The position numbers and the translations under genes were made by a program. This document shows, one piece after another, positions 16,841-25,366 of a stretch of DNA of 64,000 bases. The notes beneath the pieces are model-generated. The model searched no databases. It was not told the origin of the DNA and worked only from the letters and a program-made list of their open reading frames with translations. Source of the DNA: Gemmatimonadaceae bacterium (GTDB taxonomy: Bacteria; Gemmatimonadota; Gemmatimonadetes; Gemmatimonadales; Gemmatimonadaceae); contig JADKJT010000002.1 of assembly GCA_016720905.1 (NCBI GenBank), positions 124,001 through 188,000 of the forward strand. Direction: 5' to 3'. Position 1 is the first letter of the stretch. Every line of letters starts with the position of its first letter.

Positions 16841-18289
16841 ATGACAACGCGAGCTACTGCGCATGATACCGCCCGGACGCCGCGTTTGCTGGTGGTAGTG
16901 GCCGACGGCGTGCGCCCGGATGTACTGGCCGACGAAATGGACGGCGGACGATTGCCCGCCCTTGCCGCACTGCGAGCGGCGGGTGGTATGCACCACATCA
17001 GCAGTTCGTTCCCGTCGGTAACGGGTCCCGCCTATGCACCGTTCGTCATGGGACGGCATCCGGCGCACGTAGGCATGCCGGGACTGCGCTGGTACGATCG
17101 CGCGCGGGCACTGCGTTGGTCTCGCGCGCGCAGCTACTCGGGCATTGATATCTGGCACGTCGACGGTGACCTCGACCCTCGGGCACCGACATTGTACGAT
17201 CTGGCGACACCCTCGTTGGCGGGGCTGATGATGATCGCGCGAGGCGCGACGCAGGGTCGCATCGGGCGCGGGGTGGGGTGGTCCATTCGCGCCGCATATG
17301 CTCATTTTCGAGGAGACCTTGAAGGGTGGCGGCGGGTGGAGCAGGCGGCCGTCAATGAGTTCATGCGCCGATTCGAACGCGTCCCGCCGCGTCTGTCCAT
17401 GCTGGGGTTGTTGAGCCCCGACAAACTCGCGCACGCCTACGGTGGCGACTCCGGCGTGGTGCGCGACAGCCTGCAGGACATCGAGGCCGCCATTGCGCGT
17501 GCACGCCATGTGGCGGCATCGGGCGGGTGGGGCGACACACTGCATGTGTGGGTGGTGGGTGATCACGGACACGCGTCGGTGGACAACCACGACGACCTGC
17601 ATGGCTGGCTGGATGGACTGGGATATCGTGTCCTCGCGCACCCGCACATGCACGTGCGAAACGCCGACATCGCGTTGATGGTGGGTGGCAACGCCATGGC
17701 GCACGTGTATCTCGAACTCGAACAGCGATCCCGACACTGGTGGCCGCAGCTTTCCTTGCGCTGGCAGCGGGTGCTGGACGGACTGCTGACGCGCCCGTCC
17801 GTCGACCTCGCGGCCGTAGCGATCGATGCGAACACCGTGCAGGTGCATCACGCGCGCCGCGGTACCGCTGAGATTCGACGAAGCCACGAAGGGCACGACG
17901 CGCGCTGGTCGTACCAAGCGTCCGATGGTGATCCGTTGCAGCTTGGCGGTTCACTGCCCGATCTCGATGCGAACGCCGCCTGGCACGCGTGCGCCGACTC
18001 ACCGTATCCCGATGCCATTGTGCAACTGGCGTCGCTGGTGCCAACGCCGCGTGGCGGCGATATCGTGATCTCCGCGGCGCCCGATTGGGACTTGCGCGCG
18101 CGCTTCGAACCAACGGTTCATGTCTCAACTCACGGGGCGCTGCTGCGGGAGCAGATGCTGGTGCCGCTCTTGTTGGACGCGCCGCCCGCGCGGCTGCCGC
18201 AGCGCACCACCGATGTGGTGCCGAGCGCGCTGGCACTGCTGGGGATCGATGCGGGGTCGGTGCCGTTCGACGGGCGGAGCTACCTGTAG
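16841..18289 (+). CDS. Alkaline-phosphatase-superfamily phosphodiesterase/nucleotide pyrophosphatase-like
   Basis: A protein of about 482 aa. The N-terminal LLVVVADGVRPDVL carries the first metal-binding Asp, SSFPSVTGPAYAPFVMGRHP the Thr/Ser nucleophile region (PSVTGP), and LLSPDKLAHAYGGDS plus VVGDHGHASVDNH the later Asp/His metal ligands. This pattern fits type I phosphodiesterase/nucleotide pyrophosphatase enzymes that hydrolyse phosphodiesters with two zinc ions. The ATG at 16841 sits just after GGGAG. The longer frame to 16670 would overlap the divergent LOG gene and is not needed. No signal peptide is clear, so a cytoplasmic location is likely. Confidence 0.82.
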   Translation: MTTRATAHDTARTPRLLVVVADGVRPDVLADEMDGGRLPALAALRAAGGMHHISSSFPSVTGPAYAPFVMGRHPAHVGMPGLRWYDRARALRWSRARSYSGIDIWHVDGDLDPRAPTLYDLATPSLAGLMMIARGATQGRIGRGVGWSIRAAYAHFRGDLEGWRRVEQAAVNEFMRRFERVPPRLSMLGLLSPDKLAHAYGGDSGVVRDSLQDIEAAIARARHVAASGGWGDTLHVWVVGDHGHASVDNHDDLHGWLDGLGYRVLAHPHMHVRNADIALMVGGNAMAHVYLELEQRSRHWWPQLSLRWQRVLDGLLTRPSVDLAAVAIDANTVQVHHARRGTAEIRRSHEGHDARWSYQASDGDPLQLGGSLPDLDANAAWHACADSPYPDAIVQLASLVPTPRGGDIVISAAPDWDLRARFEPTVHVSTHGALLREQMLVPLLLDAPPARLPQRTTDVVPSALALLGIDAGSVPFDGRSYL

Positions 18290-18331
18290 TCGCGGGACGA
18301 CGCGGGCCATGCCGTCGGCGCTCGCCGTCGG

Positions 18332-18658
18332 TTACTCCGTCCGGTTGCGACTGCGCTCGGTATCGAACCCCTCGGGATAGCGCTTGCGCAGCTTGTCGAT
18401 GTTGCGCTGCGCGATGTCATCCAACGACAGCCCCAGCACCGTGGCAAAGGCGCCGATATACCACAGGCAGTCGCCAAGCTCCTTGGCCAACGCATCCTGA
18501 TCCAGCGGCGTGGCGTGAAACAGGTGCTTCTTGATGATCTCGGCCGTCTCGCCGGCCTCACCCGTCAGCCCCAACGCCGCGTTGGCGAGTTGCTGCTCAT
18601 GGGTACGATCGCGGCCCAGGGTGCGGGCGGCCAGTTCCTGATACTCGTTCATGTTCAT
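18332..18658 (-). CDS. MazG-like nucleotide pyrophosphohydrolase
   Basis: A 108-aa protein with the all-alpha NTP-PPase fold. It shows MNEYQELAARTL, ALGLTGEAGETAEIIKK (E-x-x-E metal motif) and LAKELGDCLWYIGAFATVLG (E-x-x-D motif). Such small MazG-like enzymes hydrolyse (d)NTPs to the monophosphate and PPi, cleaning the nucleotide pool. The two tandem ATGs (18658, 18652) are equivalent candidates. Divergent, by 23 bp, from the small ORF at 18682. Confidence 0.88.
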   Translation of the reverse strand: MNMNEYQELAARTLGRDRTHEQQLANAALGLTGEAGETAEIIKKHLFHATPLDQDALAKELGDCLWYIGAFATVLGLSLDDIAQRNIDKLRKRYPEGFDTERSRNRTE

Positions 18659-18681
18659 GGGGCAATAATGTACATTCCAAA

Positions 18682-18930
18682 ATGCCCTGGCTGCGACTGA
18701 CCGGCGTGCTGACCCTGCGCGCGCTCCTCAACCCGTTCCTCGCCATCGACCTGCTGCGCGTGGCGTGGCGGTTCCGGCATCGGCATTGGTACCGGCGTTT
18801 TCCGTTCCTGCCCTTGCCGGCGCAGAGTTATCTCCGGTGGCGCATGTATACGGCCTACGGCGATGAGGGGGCGATGCCGCCCGCGGAGGACGTGATCGCC
18901 TTTGCCCGTTGGGTGGGTCGGCAGCCGTAG
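18682..18930 (+). CDS. Small basic protein of unknown function upstream of queG
   Basis: An 82-aa, Arg-rich protein (RVAWRFRHRHWYRRFPFLPL) with a mildly hydrophobic N-terminus (LTGVLTLRALLNPFLAIDLL). No family was recognised. It ends 5 bp before the preferred queG start, which implies co-transcription and perhaps translational coupling. The reading frame shows the third-position GC bias of its neighbours. The N-terminal helix could associate with the membrane. Confidence 0.6.
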   Translation: MPWLRLTGVLTLRALLNPFLAIDLLRVAWRFRHRHWYRRFPFLPLPAQSYLRWRMYTAYGDEGAMPPAEDVIAFARWVGRQP

Positions 18931-18935
18931 GCGCG

Positions 18936-20024
18936 GTGGTCACTTCCGCAGATCGCCGGTCGTTATCGGAGCGTCTCAAGGCGCAGGCCTACGGACTGGG
19001 CTTCGACTTGGCCGGCATCGCCGAGTTGGGTGAACCGGCCACGCGCGATCGGTTTGATGCGTGGCTGGCCGCTGGACACCACGGTGAAATGGCGTATCTC
19101 GATGGCGACGGCGCGGAATTGCGCCGCGATGCGCGACGGCCGCACGTCGGCGCCACGCATGCATTGGTTGTGGCCATGTCGTATGGCGGTCGTGAACCCA
19201 GCGGTCCGATCGCGCGGTACGCGCGCGGTGACGACTACCATGAGTTGCTGCGTGAGCGTGTGCGCCAATTGCATCACTGGCTGGAACGCGAAACAGGAAA
19301 GACCATCAACGCGCGCCCGTACGTCGACTCGGGCCCGATACTGGAGCGCGATCTTGCCCGGCGCGCAGGGCTGGGGTGGTTCGGCAAGAACACGCTGCTC
19401 ATCAGTCCGCGCATCGGGTCGTTCTTCTTCCTGGCGTCGTTGTTCGTGGAGTTTCCGTTGGAGCCGGACGCGCCGTTCGAGGCCGACCGCTGTGGCACCT
19501 GCACGCGCTGCCTTGACGCCTGTCCCACTGACGCGTTTGCGGGACCACGTGACCTTGATGCCAGCAAGTGCATCTCATATCTGACCATCGAGCTCAAGGG
19601 GGACATTCCGGAGCATTTACGCCAGGCGATGGGGGCGCTGGTGTTCGGGTGCGACATCTGTCAGGAGGTGTGTCCGTGGAACGTGACGTTCACGACGGAG
19701 CTGCGTGAGCCGGCGTTCGCGTCGCGCGAGATGTTTCTCGATGCGGGATCACGCGAGGGCACGCGGGCGTTGGCGCGCGAGATCTTGACGATGGACGCCG
19801 CAGATTACGCGGCGGCGTTCAAGGGCGGCGCGATCAAGCGCGCCAAGCTGTGGATGCTCAAGCGGAACGCGTGTGTGGTGCTGGGGAACATCGGTACCAC
19901 CGACGATGTTTCGGTGCTCGAGGCGATGCTGGCGCATGAGCACGAGGTCGTGCGCGAACAGGCGGCGTGGGCGATGGCACAGGTGCAGCAGCGCCGCTTA
20001 CAACTTCATCGCCAAGCGGAGTGA
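18936..20024 (+). CDS. queG: tRNA epoxyqueuosine(34) reductase
   Basis: A protein of about 362 aa that performs the last step of queuosine synthesis, reducing epoxyqueuosine in the anticodon of tRNAs using cobalamin and two 4Fe-4S clusters. Landmarks are the substrate-binding YVDSGPILERDLARRAGLGW (catalytic Asp ~131), FGKNTLLISPRIGSF, CGTCTRCLDACPTDA (186-198) and CDICQEVCPWN (239-249). A HEAT-like C-terminus follows (RNACVVLGNIGTTDDVSVLE, VVREQAAWAMAQV). GTG 18936 and TTG 18909 are both possible starts. The final residues (RRLQLHRQAE) are encoded by bases that also form the 3' end of the antisense GNAT toxin gene, and may be a replacement tail. Confidence 0.92.
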   Translation: MVTSADRRSLSERLKAQAYGLGFDLAGIAELGEPATRDRFDAWLAAGHHGEMAYLDGDGAELRRDARRPHVGATHALVVAMSYGGREPSGPIARYARGDDYHELLRERVRQLHHWLERETGKTINARPYVDSGPILERDLARRAGLGWFGKNTLLISPRIGSFFFLASLFVEFPLEPDAPFEADRCGTCTRCLDACPTDAFAGPRDLDASKCISYLTIELKGDIPEHLRQAMGALVFGCDICQEVCPWNVTFTTELREPAFASREMFLDAGSREGTRALAREILTMDAADYAAAFKGGAIKRAKLWMLKRNACVVLGNIGTTDDVSVLEAMLAHEHEVVREQAAWAMAQVQQRRLQLHRQAE

Positions 20025-20522
20025 CCTCGGATCCGTTGGGGCGAGCCGAGTTAAGCCGAAGTTGAGGCCCAGATACCAGTGCATGAGTTGCTCGTTCTTG
20101 GGATCCACCACGAGCAGGGGGCCAGCGGTCGTATCGCGCAGCGCCCTTGCCTGTGCGATCGCCGAGGCCACGAGCGGCGCACCGAGCCCATGGCCTTGGT
20201 GCTGCACGGCGACGCCCATCTTTCCGAGCAGCCATCCCCCGATAGATAGGTACGGCGCGTGGACGCCTATGCGCTCCATGAGCAATGGCGACAGGCGTAC
20301 GCTGACGGGCGACAACGTAAAAAATCCGACGATGGCGTCGTTGAGCGCGTTCGCGTTGGTGTCCTCAACGACCCACACCGCCGACAGTCGTGCGGCTTGC
20401 TCAATCAGTGCCTGCTCGCGGAGATAGCGGTCGATCTCGGAAGCGCCGGGGCGCGTCCCGCATGTGAACGCCGCCACAGGGTGGTTCGCATCAAGTCGAA
20501 TCAGCTTCCACGATTGCTGCAT
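19998..20522 (-). CDS. GNAT-family acetyltransferase toxin, TacT-like
   Basis: A 174-aa GNAT protein. The acetyl-CoA loop region appears as MGVAVQHQGHGLGAPLVASA (Q/RxxGxG/A pattern), followed by LLVVDPKNEQLMHWYLGLNF with the conserved C-terminal Tyr/Phe area. This layout matches toxins of the DUF1778-GNAT (TacA-TacT) type, which acetylate the amino group of charged tRNAs and stop translation. The DUF1778 antitoxin gene lies 42 bp upstream on the same strand. Its stop overlaps the queG 3' end by 27 bp in convergent orientation. Confidence 0.87.
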   Translation of the reverse strand: MQQSWKLIRLDANHPVAAFTCGTRPGASEIDRYLREQALIEQAARLSAVWVVEDTNANALNDAIVGFFTLSPVSVRLSPLLMERIGVHAPYLSIGGWLLGKMGVAVQHQGHGLGAPLVASAIAQARALRDTTAGPLLVVDPKNEQLMHWYLGLNFGLTRLAPTDPRSLRLAMKL

Positions 20523-20564
20523 TGGGATTTGTGTAGCAGGAAGAATTCGACGCCTCTGTCTCTG

Positions 20565-20897
20565 TTATACGGCCGACCGAGCGCCGGGCTGATCTGACGC
20601 GGCACCCCACAGGGTGTCCGCCCACGCCGTGGCCTGCTCGAGCGCCGGCGTCACGACTGCCGGGGACGCCAAGATGCGCAACAACTCAACTTGCTCCGTC
20701 GGGGTGAGCGTGAGCTCTTGAGTCGCCACAATGTCCATGGCCACCTTTTCGGCGAGCATCTCGAGGACGTACTCGCTCAAACTCTCGCCTTTGGCCTTCG
20801 CGACGGTCTCCGCATGCCGCTTGAGCGCGGTCGAGATCCTGGTCTCAAACCGCTCGTCCGCTGGCAGCGCCAGATACGCTTGTGCGGCGGATGTCAT
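20565..20897 (-). CDS. DUF1778 antitoxin, TacA-like
   Basis: A 110-aa protein with a ribbon-helix-helix N-terminal half (FETRISTALKRHAETVAKAK, then SLSEYVLEMLAEKVAMDIV) and the DUF1778 C-terminal signature LTPTEQVELLRILASP. That C-terminal half binds and neutralises the GNAT toxin in characterised TacA proteins. It carries a longer N-terminal lead (TSAAQAYLALPADER) than the minimal family. First gene of the TA operon; autoregulation is expected. Confidence 0.85.
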   Translation of the reverse strand: MTSAAQAYLALPADERFETRISTALKRHAETVAKAKGESLSEYVLEMLAEKVAMDIVATQELTLTPTEQVELLRILASPAVVTPALEQATAWADTLWGAASDQPGARSAV

Positions 20898-21144
20898 GTT
20901 CCTCTCTCCCTCTTGTGATCGCGACTGACAATGCGCCCGATATGTCCGGGCGCTGTCCGTACACTACATAAACCTAGTGCCGACGTCAACGTCCGTATGG
21001 CATCCGTACGTCTCAAGACGATCCTGATCACGCCGCGTAACGCCAGCGAAGCCGACGGGAGTCCACAATCGCGACGAGCATCAGTAGCGGCTAAACCCTT
21101 GTTTTTGTTAGGGTTAAAGAGCCTGTCCGGAGTTCGACAAGAAA

Positions 21145-21660
21145 ACGGTTTTGCCGACAGATGTCCTAGGAGGTGTGTCCGTGGAACCTGTCCTTCGCGC
21201 AAGAACTCCCAGCAACTGCCTTCTCGGCGCGAGGGATTCGCATGGGCGCGCGGGGCCCCGGGGGGCGGGGTTCAGCGCGCGCTGGCCGGGGGCCCCGGGC
21301 AGGAATTGGCGCGTAATGCAGCCGTCGAGCTGGGCAATATTGGTACACGCGACGACATGCCTGCGCTTGAAGGGGGACTGAGGCACGACGAGCCACTTGT
21401 GCGCGAGCACGCGGCATGGGCATGGGCACAGATTGCAGAGCGCGAGGGCCACGCAAAAGTCGATGTGCGTACGTAGTGCCGACATCGATTGCGGCGCTCG
21501 CACGGGCGGCGGCGGCGTGTACGGCGCGCGAGATCCAGATGACTCGGCAACGTCGGAACCGCGGAAGATCTGCCTCTGTTGGAGGCACTACCGTCGAACC
21601 GTGACCACATCGTGCGAACGCACGCGGCGTGGACGTTCGCTCTACGTCACGGCGAATAGC
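21145..21660 (+). pseudogene. Decayed queG-like 3' sequence with one or two HEAT segments
   Basis: Translated with frameshifts, this region recalls the end of QueG. VCPWNLSFAQELPATAFSAR (from ~21172) parallels VCPWNVTFTTELREPAFASR in the intact gene. ELARNAAVELGNIGTRDDMP and then LVREHAAWAWAQIAERE (21300-21450) parallel its HEAT-like tail. A further unit, LGNVGTAEDLPLLEALPSNR followed by DHIVRTHAAWTFALRHGE and a stop at 21660, occurs at 21541-21660. The upstream catalytic part is absent. Identity to the intact copy is roughly half at the protein level, so this is an old paralogue or transferred copy. Whether it was one gene with two HEAT units or two successive remnants is unclear. Its end overlaps the next gene's stop by 14 bp. 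Confidence 0.75.
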
Positions 21661-23284
21661 TGTACGACCAGTACGGCCCCGCAATCGGGTTACCGAGCGT
21701 GCGCACGCCTCCGCGGACGTACGGGATCAACCAAGCGTAGCCCTGCAATGCGCGATCCCGCACCACCACACTGCTGGCGAAGCTCGCCACGTCAATACGT
21801 TGTAGTGTGGCGCCTTGATAGAACGCGCCGTCGCCCCCGCCACCAGCCGTTCGCATAAGCCAAAGTGTGCGCGTGCCACCGCCGCCAGTCACGGTGAAGT
21901 CCAGCACCACGCCTTCCCCAGGCACCGCGAGAATCACCCGTGGAGTGAACGTCCTCGCCGCGGAGCCGAACCACACCGTCGTCGGTGCATTGCCGAAGCT
22001 GACCGCAGGTTCGTGTCCTCCAGCAACGACGTCAAGGTAGCCATCGCCATCGACATCGACACATTCAACCGAGTAGTACGATCCCGTGACAGATGACAAT
22101 GGGGACGCCGCATCCGCAGTGGCGACTCCTTCGACACTGATATCGAACACGCGAATCCCGGTCCCGTCTGTCAACAGGAGCTTCATGCCGCCGGTCCGGT
22201 GGAGATCGCAGAGCGCGCCGCCGTGACCGAACGCGACGGGCGTACCGAGCTGACGTTGCACGTACGAACCATTCGGCTGACTGAGCAGAATCAGGTTACG
22301 CTCGCCGGGAAACGGCGGCGCGTCGTACCCGTGACAAATGAGGACGATGTCTGGACGTCGGTCGCGATTGATATCGGCGACGAGAGCCTTGCGCGTAATG
22401 ATACAGTTCGGCGCGTCGACCGAGACACTCACGGACGTGGGCGCCCAATTCCGGTTCGGAGATGTCAGCGGCTGCGATGATGAGTCGGCGCGCAGCGACC
22501 ACCAATCCGCGTTGCCGGGACGCGCTTCGGCGATCGGCCGGGAGGAGTTGGTGACACTCTGGGCCGTGAACAGCATGAGCGTGCCGTTGCCGAGGAAATC
22601 GCCGAACGCCAGCGCTGGCGCCCCGTACGGGAACACCGTGGGCCACCATCCTGCACTCTTGAAATTATCGTACGACGTCGGTGCCACCGGTATATGAGAG
22701 ACGGCGCTGACGGTCTGCGTGCCCTGGCCACCGCTTCCGGTGCACCGCAAACTCCACGTCATCGATCCAGTAGTATCGAGCAGCACCCGGGCGGTGCCGG
22801 TCGCGGGTCGAGCGCCAGACCACCGACCTGACGCATCACACCCGTTGGCATCGTTGGCCTGCCATGAGATAGTGGCCGTATCGCCACGAACCGGGTAGGT
22901 GTTCAAACCGGAGATCTGCAAACTGATGGACGGCGCCGCGAGGACGGTCACCTCGGCGATACCGGATCTGCCTTCGCTGGTGGCCATCACGGTGGTCTGT
23001 CCAGGACGCACCGCCGTTGCCAGTCCCGTACCGGACACGGTTGCAATCGTGGCGTCGGTTGACGCCCAGGTAACCACTCGATCGGGCAGTGCCGTCCCGT
23101 CCGCAGCCCGCGCCAGCGCGGCAAGCTGCTGCGTCTGCCCCACCGGAATGGATGTGGTCGTCGGCGTCATTGACACACTGGCAACAGCCATGCGATAGGG
23201 TTCGGCGAGCTCGCCGGCCTTGGAGCAGCCGCACAGGAACACCGAGATCAGCAGGGCGAGTGCGTAGACGTTTGTGGATGGCAT
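21647..23284 (-). CDS. Lipoprotein with bacterial Ig-like (BIG2) domain and FG-GAP/VCBS-type repeats
   Basis: A 545-aa lipoprotein. The ATG at 23284 opens a signal peptide with lipobox VFLCGCSKAG. A BIG2-like domain follows (SIPVGQTQQLAALARAADG, RVVTWASTDATIATVSGTGL, AVRPGQTTVMATSEG). The second half has FG-GAP/VCBS-like repeats with Asp-rich calcium-type loops (GDFLGNGTLMLF; VADINRDRRPDIVLI; VDVDGDGYLDVVAGG). Such proteins are surface-exposed and may bind carbohydrate or other cells. The open frame extends to 24085, but that part is antisense to the amidase and kinase remnant and is not coding. No enzymatic residues were recognised. Confidence 0.85.
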   Translation of the reverse strand: MPSTNVYALALLISVFLCGCSKAGELAEPYRMAVASVSMTPTTTSIPVGQTQQLAALARAADGTALPDRVVTWASTDATIATVSGTGLATAVRPGQTTVMATSEGRSGIAEVTVLAAPSISLQISGLNTYPVRGDTATISWQANDANGCDASGRWSGARPATGTARVLLDTTGSMTWSLRCTGSGGQGTQTVSAVSHIPVAPTSYDNFKSAGWWPTVFPYGAPALAFGDFLGNGTLMLFTAQSVTNSSRPIAEARPGNADWWSLRADSSSQPLTSPNRNWAPTSVSVSVDAPNCIITRKALVADINRDRRPDIVLICHGYDAPPFPGERNLILLSQPNGSYVQRQLGTPVAFGHGGALCDLHRTGGMKLLLTDGTGIRVFDISVEGVATADAASPLSSVTGSYYSVECVDVDGDGYLDVVAGGHEPAVSFGNAPTTVWFGSAARTFTPRVILAVPGEGVVLDFTVTGGGGTRTLWLMRTAGGGGDGAFYQGATLQRIDVASFASSVVVRDRALQGYAWLIPYVRGGVRTLGNPIAGPYWSYSYSP

Positions 23285-23447
23285 GGGTAGCAATATGACG
23301 CGCCTGCAAGAGGTGTGCGAGAATGCGCCAGCTCGTGCAGAACGGCCTGACGGTGGCGTCGGCGAGCGCAACGTTCGACGGGTCTGTTCGCAGACTGGCA
23401 GCCCACGTGTCTTGCCCGTACGTTTGCGAATCCATGCCCCCGGCCGA

Positions 23448-23732
23448 ATGACCAGTACAGTTCCCGAACGACTCGCTGTCGCGCTCGCTGATCGGTATGT
23501 CATTGACCGCGAACTTGGCCGCGGCGGCATGGCCACCGTGTATCTCGCGCGCGACGTGCGCCACGCGCGGCAGGTGGCCATCAAGGTGCTGCACCCCGAA
23601 CTCGCCGCCGTGCTCGGCGCCGAGCGTTGCCTGGCCGAGATCAGGACGACGGCCAACCTGCAGCACCCGCACATCCTGCCGTTGTTCGGAGTGCGGAACT
23701 TCTTCGAGGGCCCAAGGCCAGAGTGTCCGTGA
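23448..23732 (+). pseudogene. Truncated Ser/Thr protein kinase (N-lobe only)
   Basis: A 94-codon frame starting MTSTVPERLAVALADRYVID. It has the glycine loop ELGRGGMATVYLARD, the ATP-binding Lys in VAIKVLHPEL and RTTANLQHPHILPLF, then diverges (GVRNFFEGPRPECP) and stops. The HRD catalytic loop, DFG and the whole C-lobe are missing, so it cannot be an active kinase. In full-length relatives LPLF is followed by the hinge and YYVMPFVEGE-type strand. It ends 39 bp before the amidase start. Likely a pseudogene left by deletion; a free N-lobe decoy is an unlikely alternative. Confidence 0.8.
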
Positions 23733-23771
23733 AGCGCTGAACACCACACGCACGACGAACCGGAACTGCCG

Positions 23772-25328
23772 ATGAACGACACGCCATCCGACGGCCTCAG
23801 TCGTCGCGCCTTCAGCCAGCTGCTCGGCGCCGCCGCACTCACCGGCGCATTGCCGAATGCGGCGCGTGGTGTAGCGTCATCCCCCATGGACACCTCCGAA
23901 CAATCCGCTCTCCTGCCGCCCGCGGTCGGCGATGAACTGTGCGACCTCACCGCCGTCGATCTCGCCGCGCGCATCCGCCGCAAGCAGGTGTCGGCGCGCG
24001 ACGTCATGGCCGCGCATCTCGCGCGCATCGACCGCGTGAACCCGACCATCAACGCCATCGTCACGTTGGTCGCTGATCGCGCCATGGCCGATGCCGCGAA
24101 GGCCGACGAGCATCAGGCGCGCGGCGGCGTGCTCGGGCCCCTGCATGGGCTCCCGGTGGCGCACAAGGACCTCGTGAACACCGCGGGCATCCGCACCACG
24201 TTCGGCTCTCCGCTCTATCGCGACAACGTGCCCACCGTCGATGCCCTCATTGTCCAGCGGGTGCGCGCCGCTGGCGCCATCACTCTCGGCAAGACCAACA
24301 CGCCCGAATGGGGTGCCGGCTCAAACACCTTCAACGCCGTGTTCGGCGACACGCTCAATCCCTACAACACCGCCAAGACCGTCGGAGGCAGCAGTGGCGG
24401 CGCGGCCGCCGCACTGCGTTGTGGCATGGTACCGATTGCGGGCGGGAGCGACACCGGTGGTTCCCTCCGCAATCCGGCGGCATTCAACAACATCGTGGGA
24501 TTCCGCCCGTCGCTCGGTCGCGTCCCCGATGACGACGGCTCGTGGTCGCCGCTCTCCACCGGCGGGCCAATGGCCCGCACCGTCGCCGATGTGGCGCTGT
24601 TCCTGAGCTGCATGGTCGGGCATCACAACCCCGATCCCCTCTGCCTCGATGAAACGGGCGCCACGTTCCGCGCACCGCTCGCGCGCAATGTGAAGGGCAC
24701 CAGGATCGCGTGGTACAAGAACCTTGGCGGCATTCCGTTCGAGTCCGAGATCACGCGTGTCGTCAGCACCAATCGGCAGACGTTCCTCGACCTCGGCTGC
24801 GTGGTCGAGGAGGCCGAACCAGACTTCACGGGCGTCGATGAGGCGTTCCCGATTCTGCGACATCTGTCGTATCACTCGCGCTATGCGAAACAAGCGCGCG
24901 AAAATCCCACCATGTTCAAGGACACGGTCAAGTGGGAGATCTCCGAGTGCGAGCGGAACTCGGGTGCGGACGTGGCGCGGGCGGCCGCGCGACAGGCGCA
25001 GATGTACCTGGACGTCAGCCGCTTCTTTGACCGGTACGATTACTTCGTGCTTCCCGTGACCCAGGTGGAGCCGTTCGATATCACGACGGAGTATCCTACC
25101 TCGGTGGCCGGCGTGCCGATGCCCACATACATCGACTGGATGCGCTCCTGCTGGTACGTCACGTTCATGGCGTCGCCATGCATCTCGGTGCCCGGCGGGT
25201 TCACGGCCAGTGGCTTGCCGGTCGGACTGCAGATTGTCGGACGACCGCGCAACGACTTTGGACTGTTGCAGATGGCCTACGCGTTTGAACAGGCGACGAA
25301 TCACGGCGCGCGCCGACCGGCGCTCTGA
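23772..25328 (+). CDS. Amidase (amidase signature family), probably Tat-exported
   Basis: A 518-aa amidase. The Ser-cisSer-Lys triad is visible: Lys132 in LPVAHKDLV, Ser207/208 in TVGGSSGGAAAAL and Ser231 in GGSDTGGSLRNPAAF. It hydrolyses C-N bonds of amides; substrate unknown. The N-terminus MNDTPSDGLSRRAFSQLLGA followed by AALTGAL is a twin-arginine export signal (SRRAFS), so it would fold in the cytoplasm and act in the periplasm. It follows a kinase fragment and converges with recQ. A second, leaderless amidase lies at 53117. Confidence 0.92.
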   Translation: MNDTPSDGLSRRAFSQLLGAAALTGALPNAARGVASSPMDTSEQSALLPPAVGDELCDLTAVDLAARIRRKQVSARDVMAAHLARIDRVNPTINAIVTLVADRAMADAAKADEHQARGGVLGPLHGLPVAHKDLVNTAGIRTTFGSPLYRDNVPTVDALIVQRVRAAGAITLGKTNTPEWGAGSNTFNAVFGDTLNPYNTAKTVGGSSGGAAAALRCGMVPIAGGSDTGGSLRNPAAFNNIVGFRPSLGRVPDDDGSWSPLSTGGPMARTVADVALFLSCMVGHHNPDPLCLDETGATFRAPLARNVKGTRIAWYKNLGGIPFESEITRVVSTNRQTFLDLGCVVEEAEPDFTGVDEAFPILRHLSYHSRYAKQARENPTMFKDTVKWEISECERNSGADVARAAARQAQMYLDVSRFFDRYDYFVLPVTQVEPFDITTEYPTSVAGVPMPTYIDWMRSCWYVTFMASPCISVPGGFTASGLPVGLQIVGRPRNDFGLLQMAYAFEQATNHGARRPAL

Positions 25329-25366
25329 GTGAGCCACGCACGCCGTGACTGCGAGGGAATGGACGG

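Noticed and set aside
23285..24085. N-terminal extension of the Ig/VCBS lipoprotein frame
   Set aside because: This part is antisense to the kinase remnant and the amidase. A clear lipoprotein signal begins at 23284.
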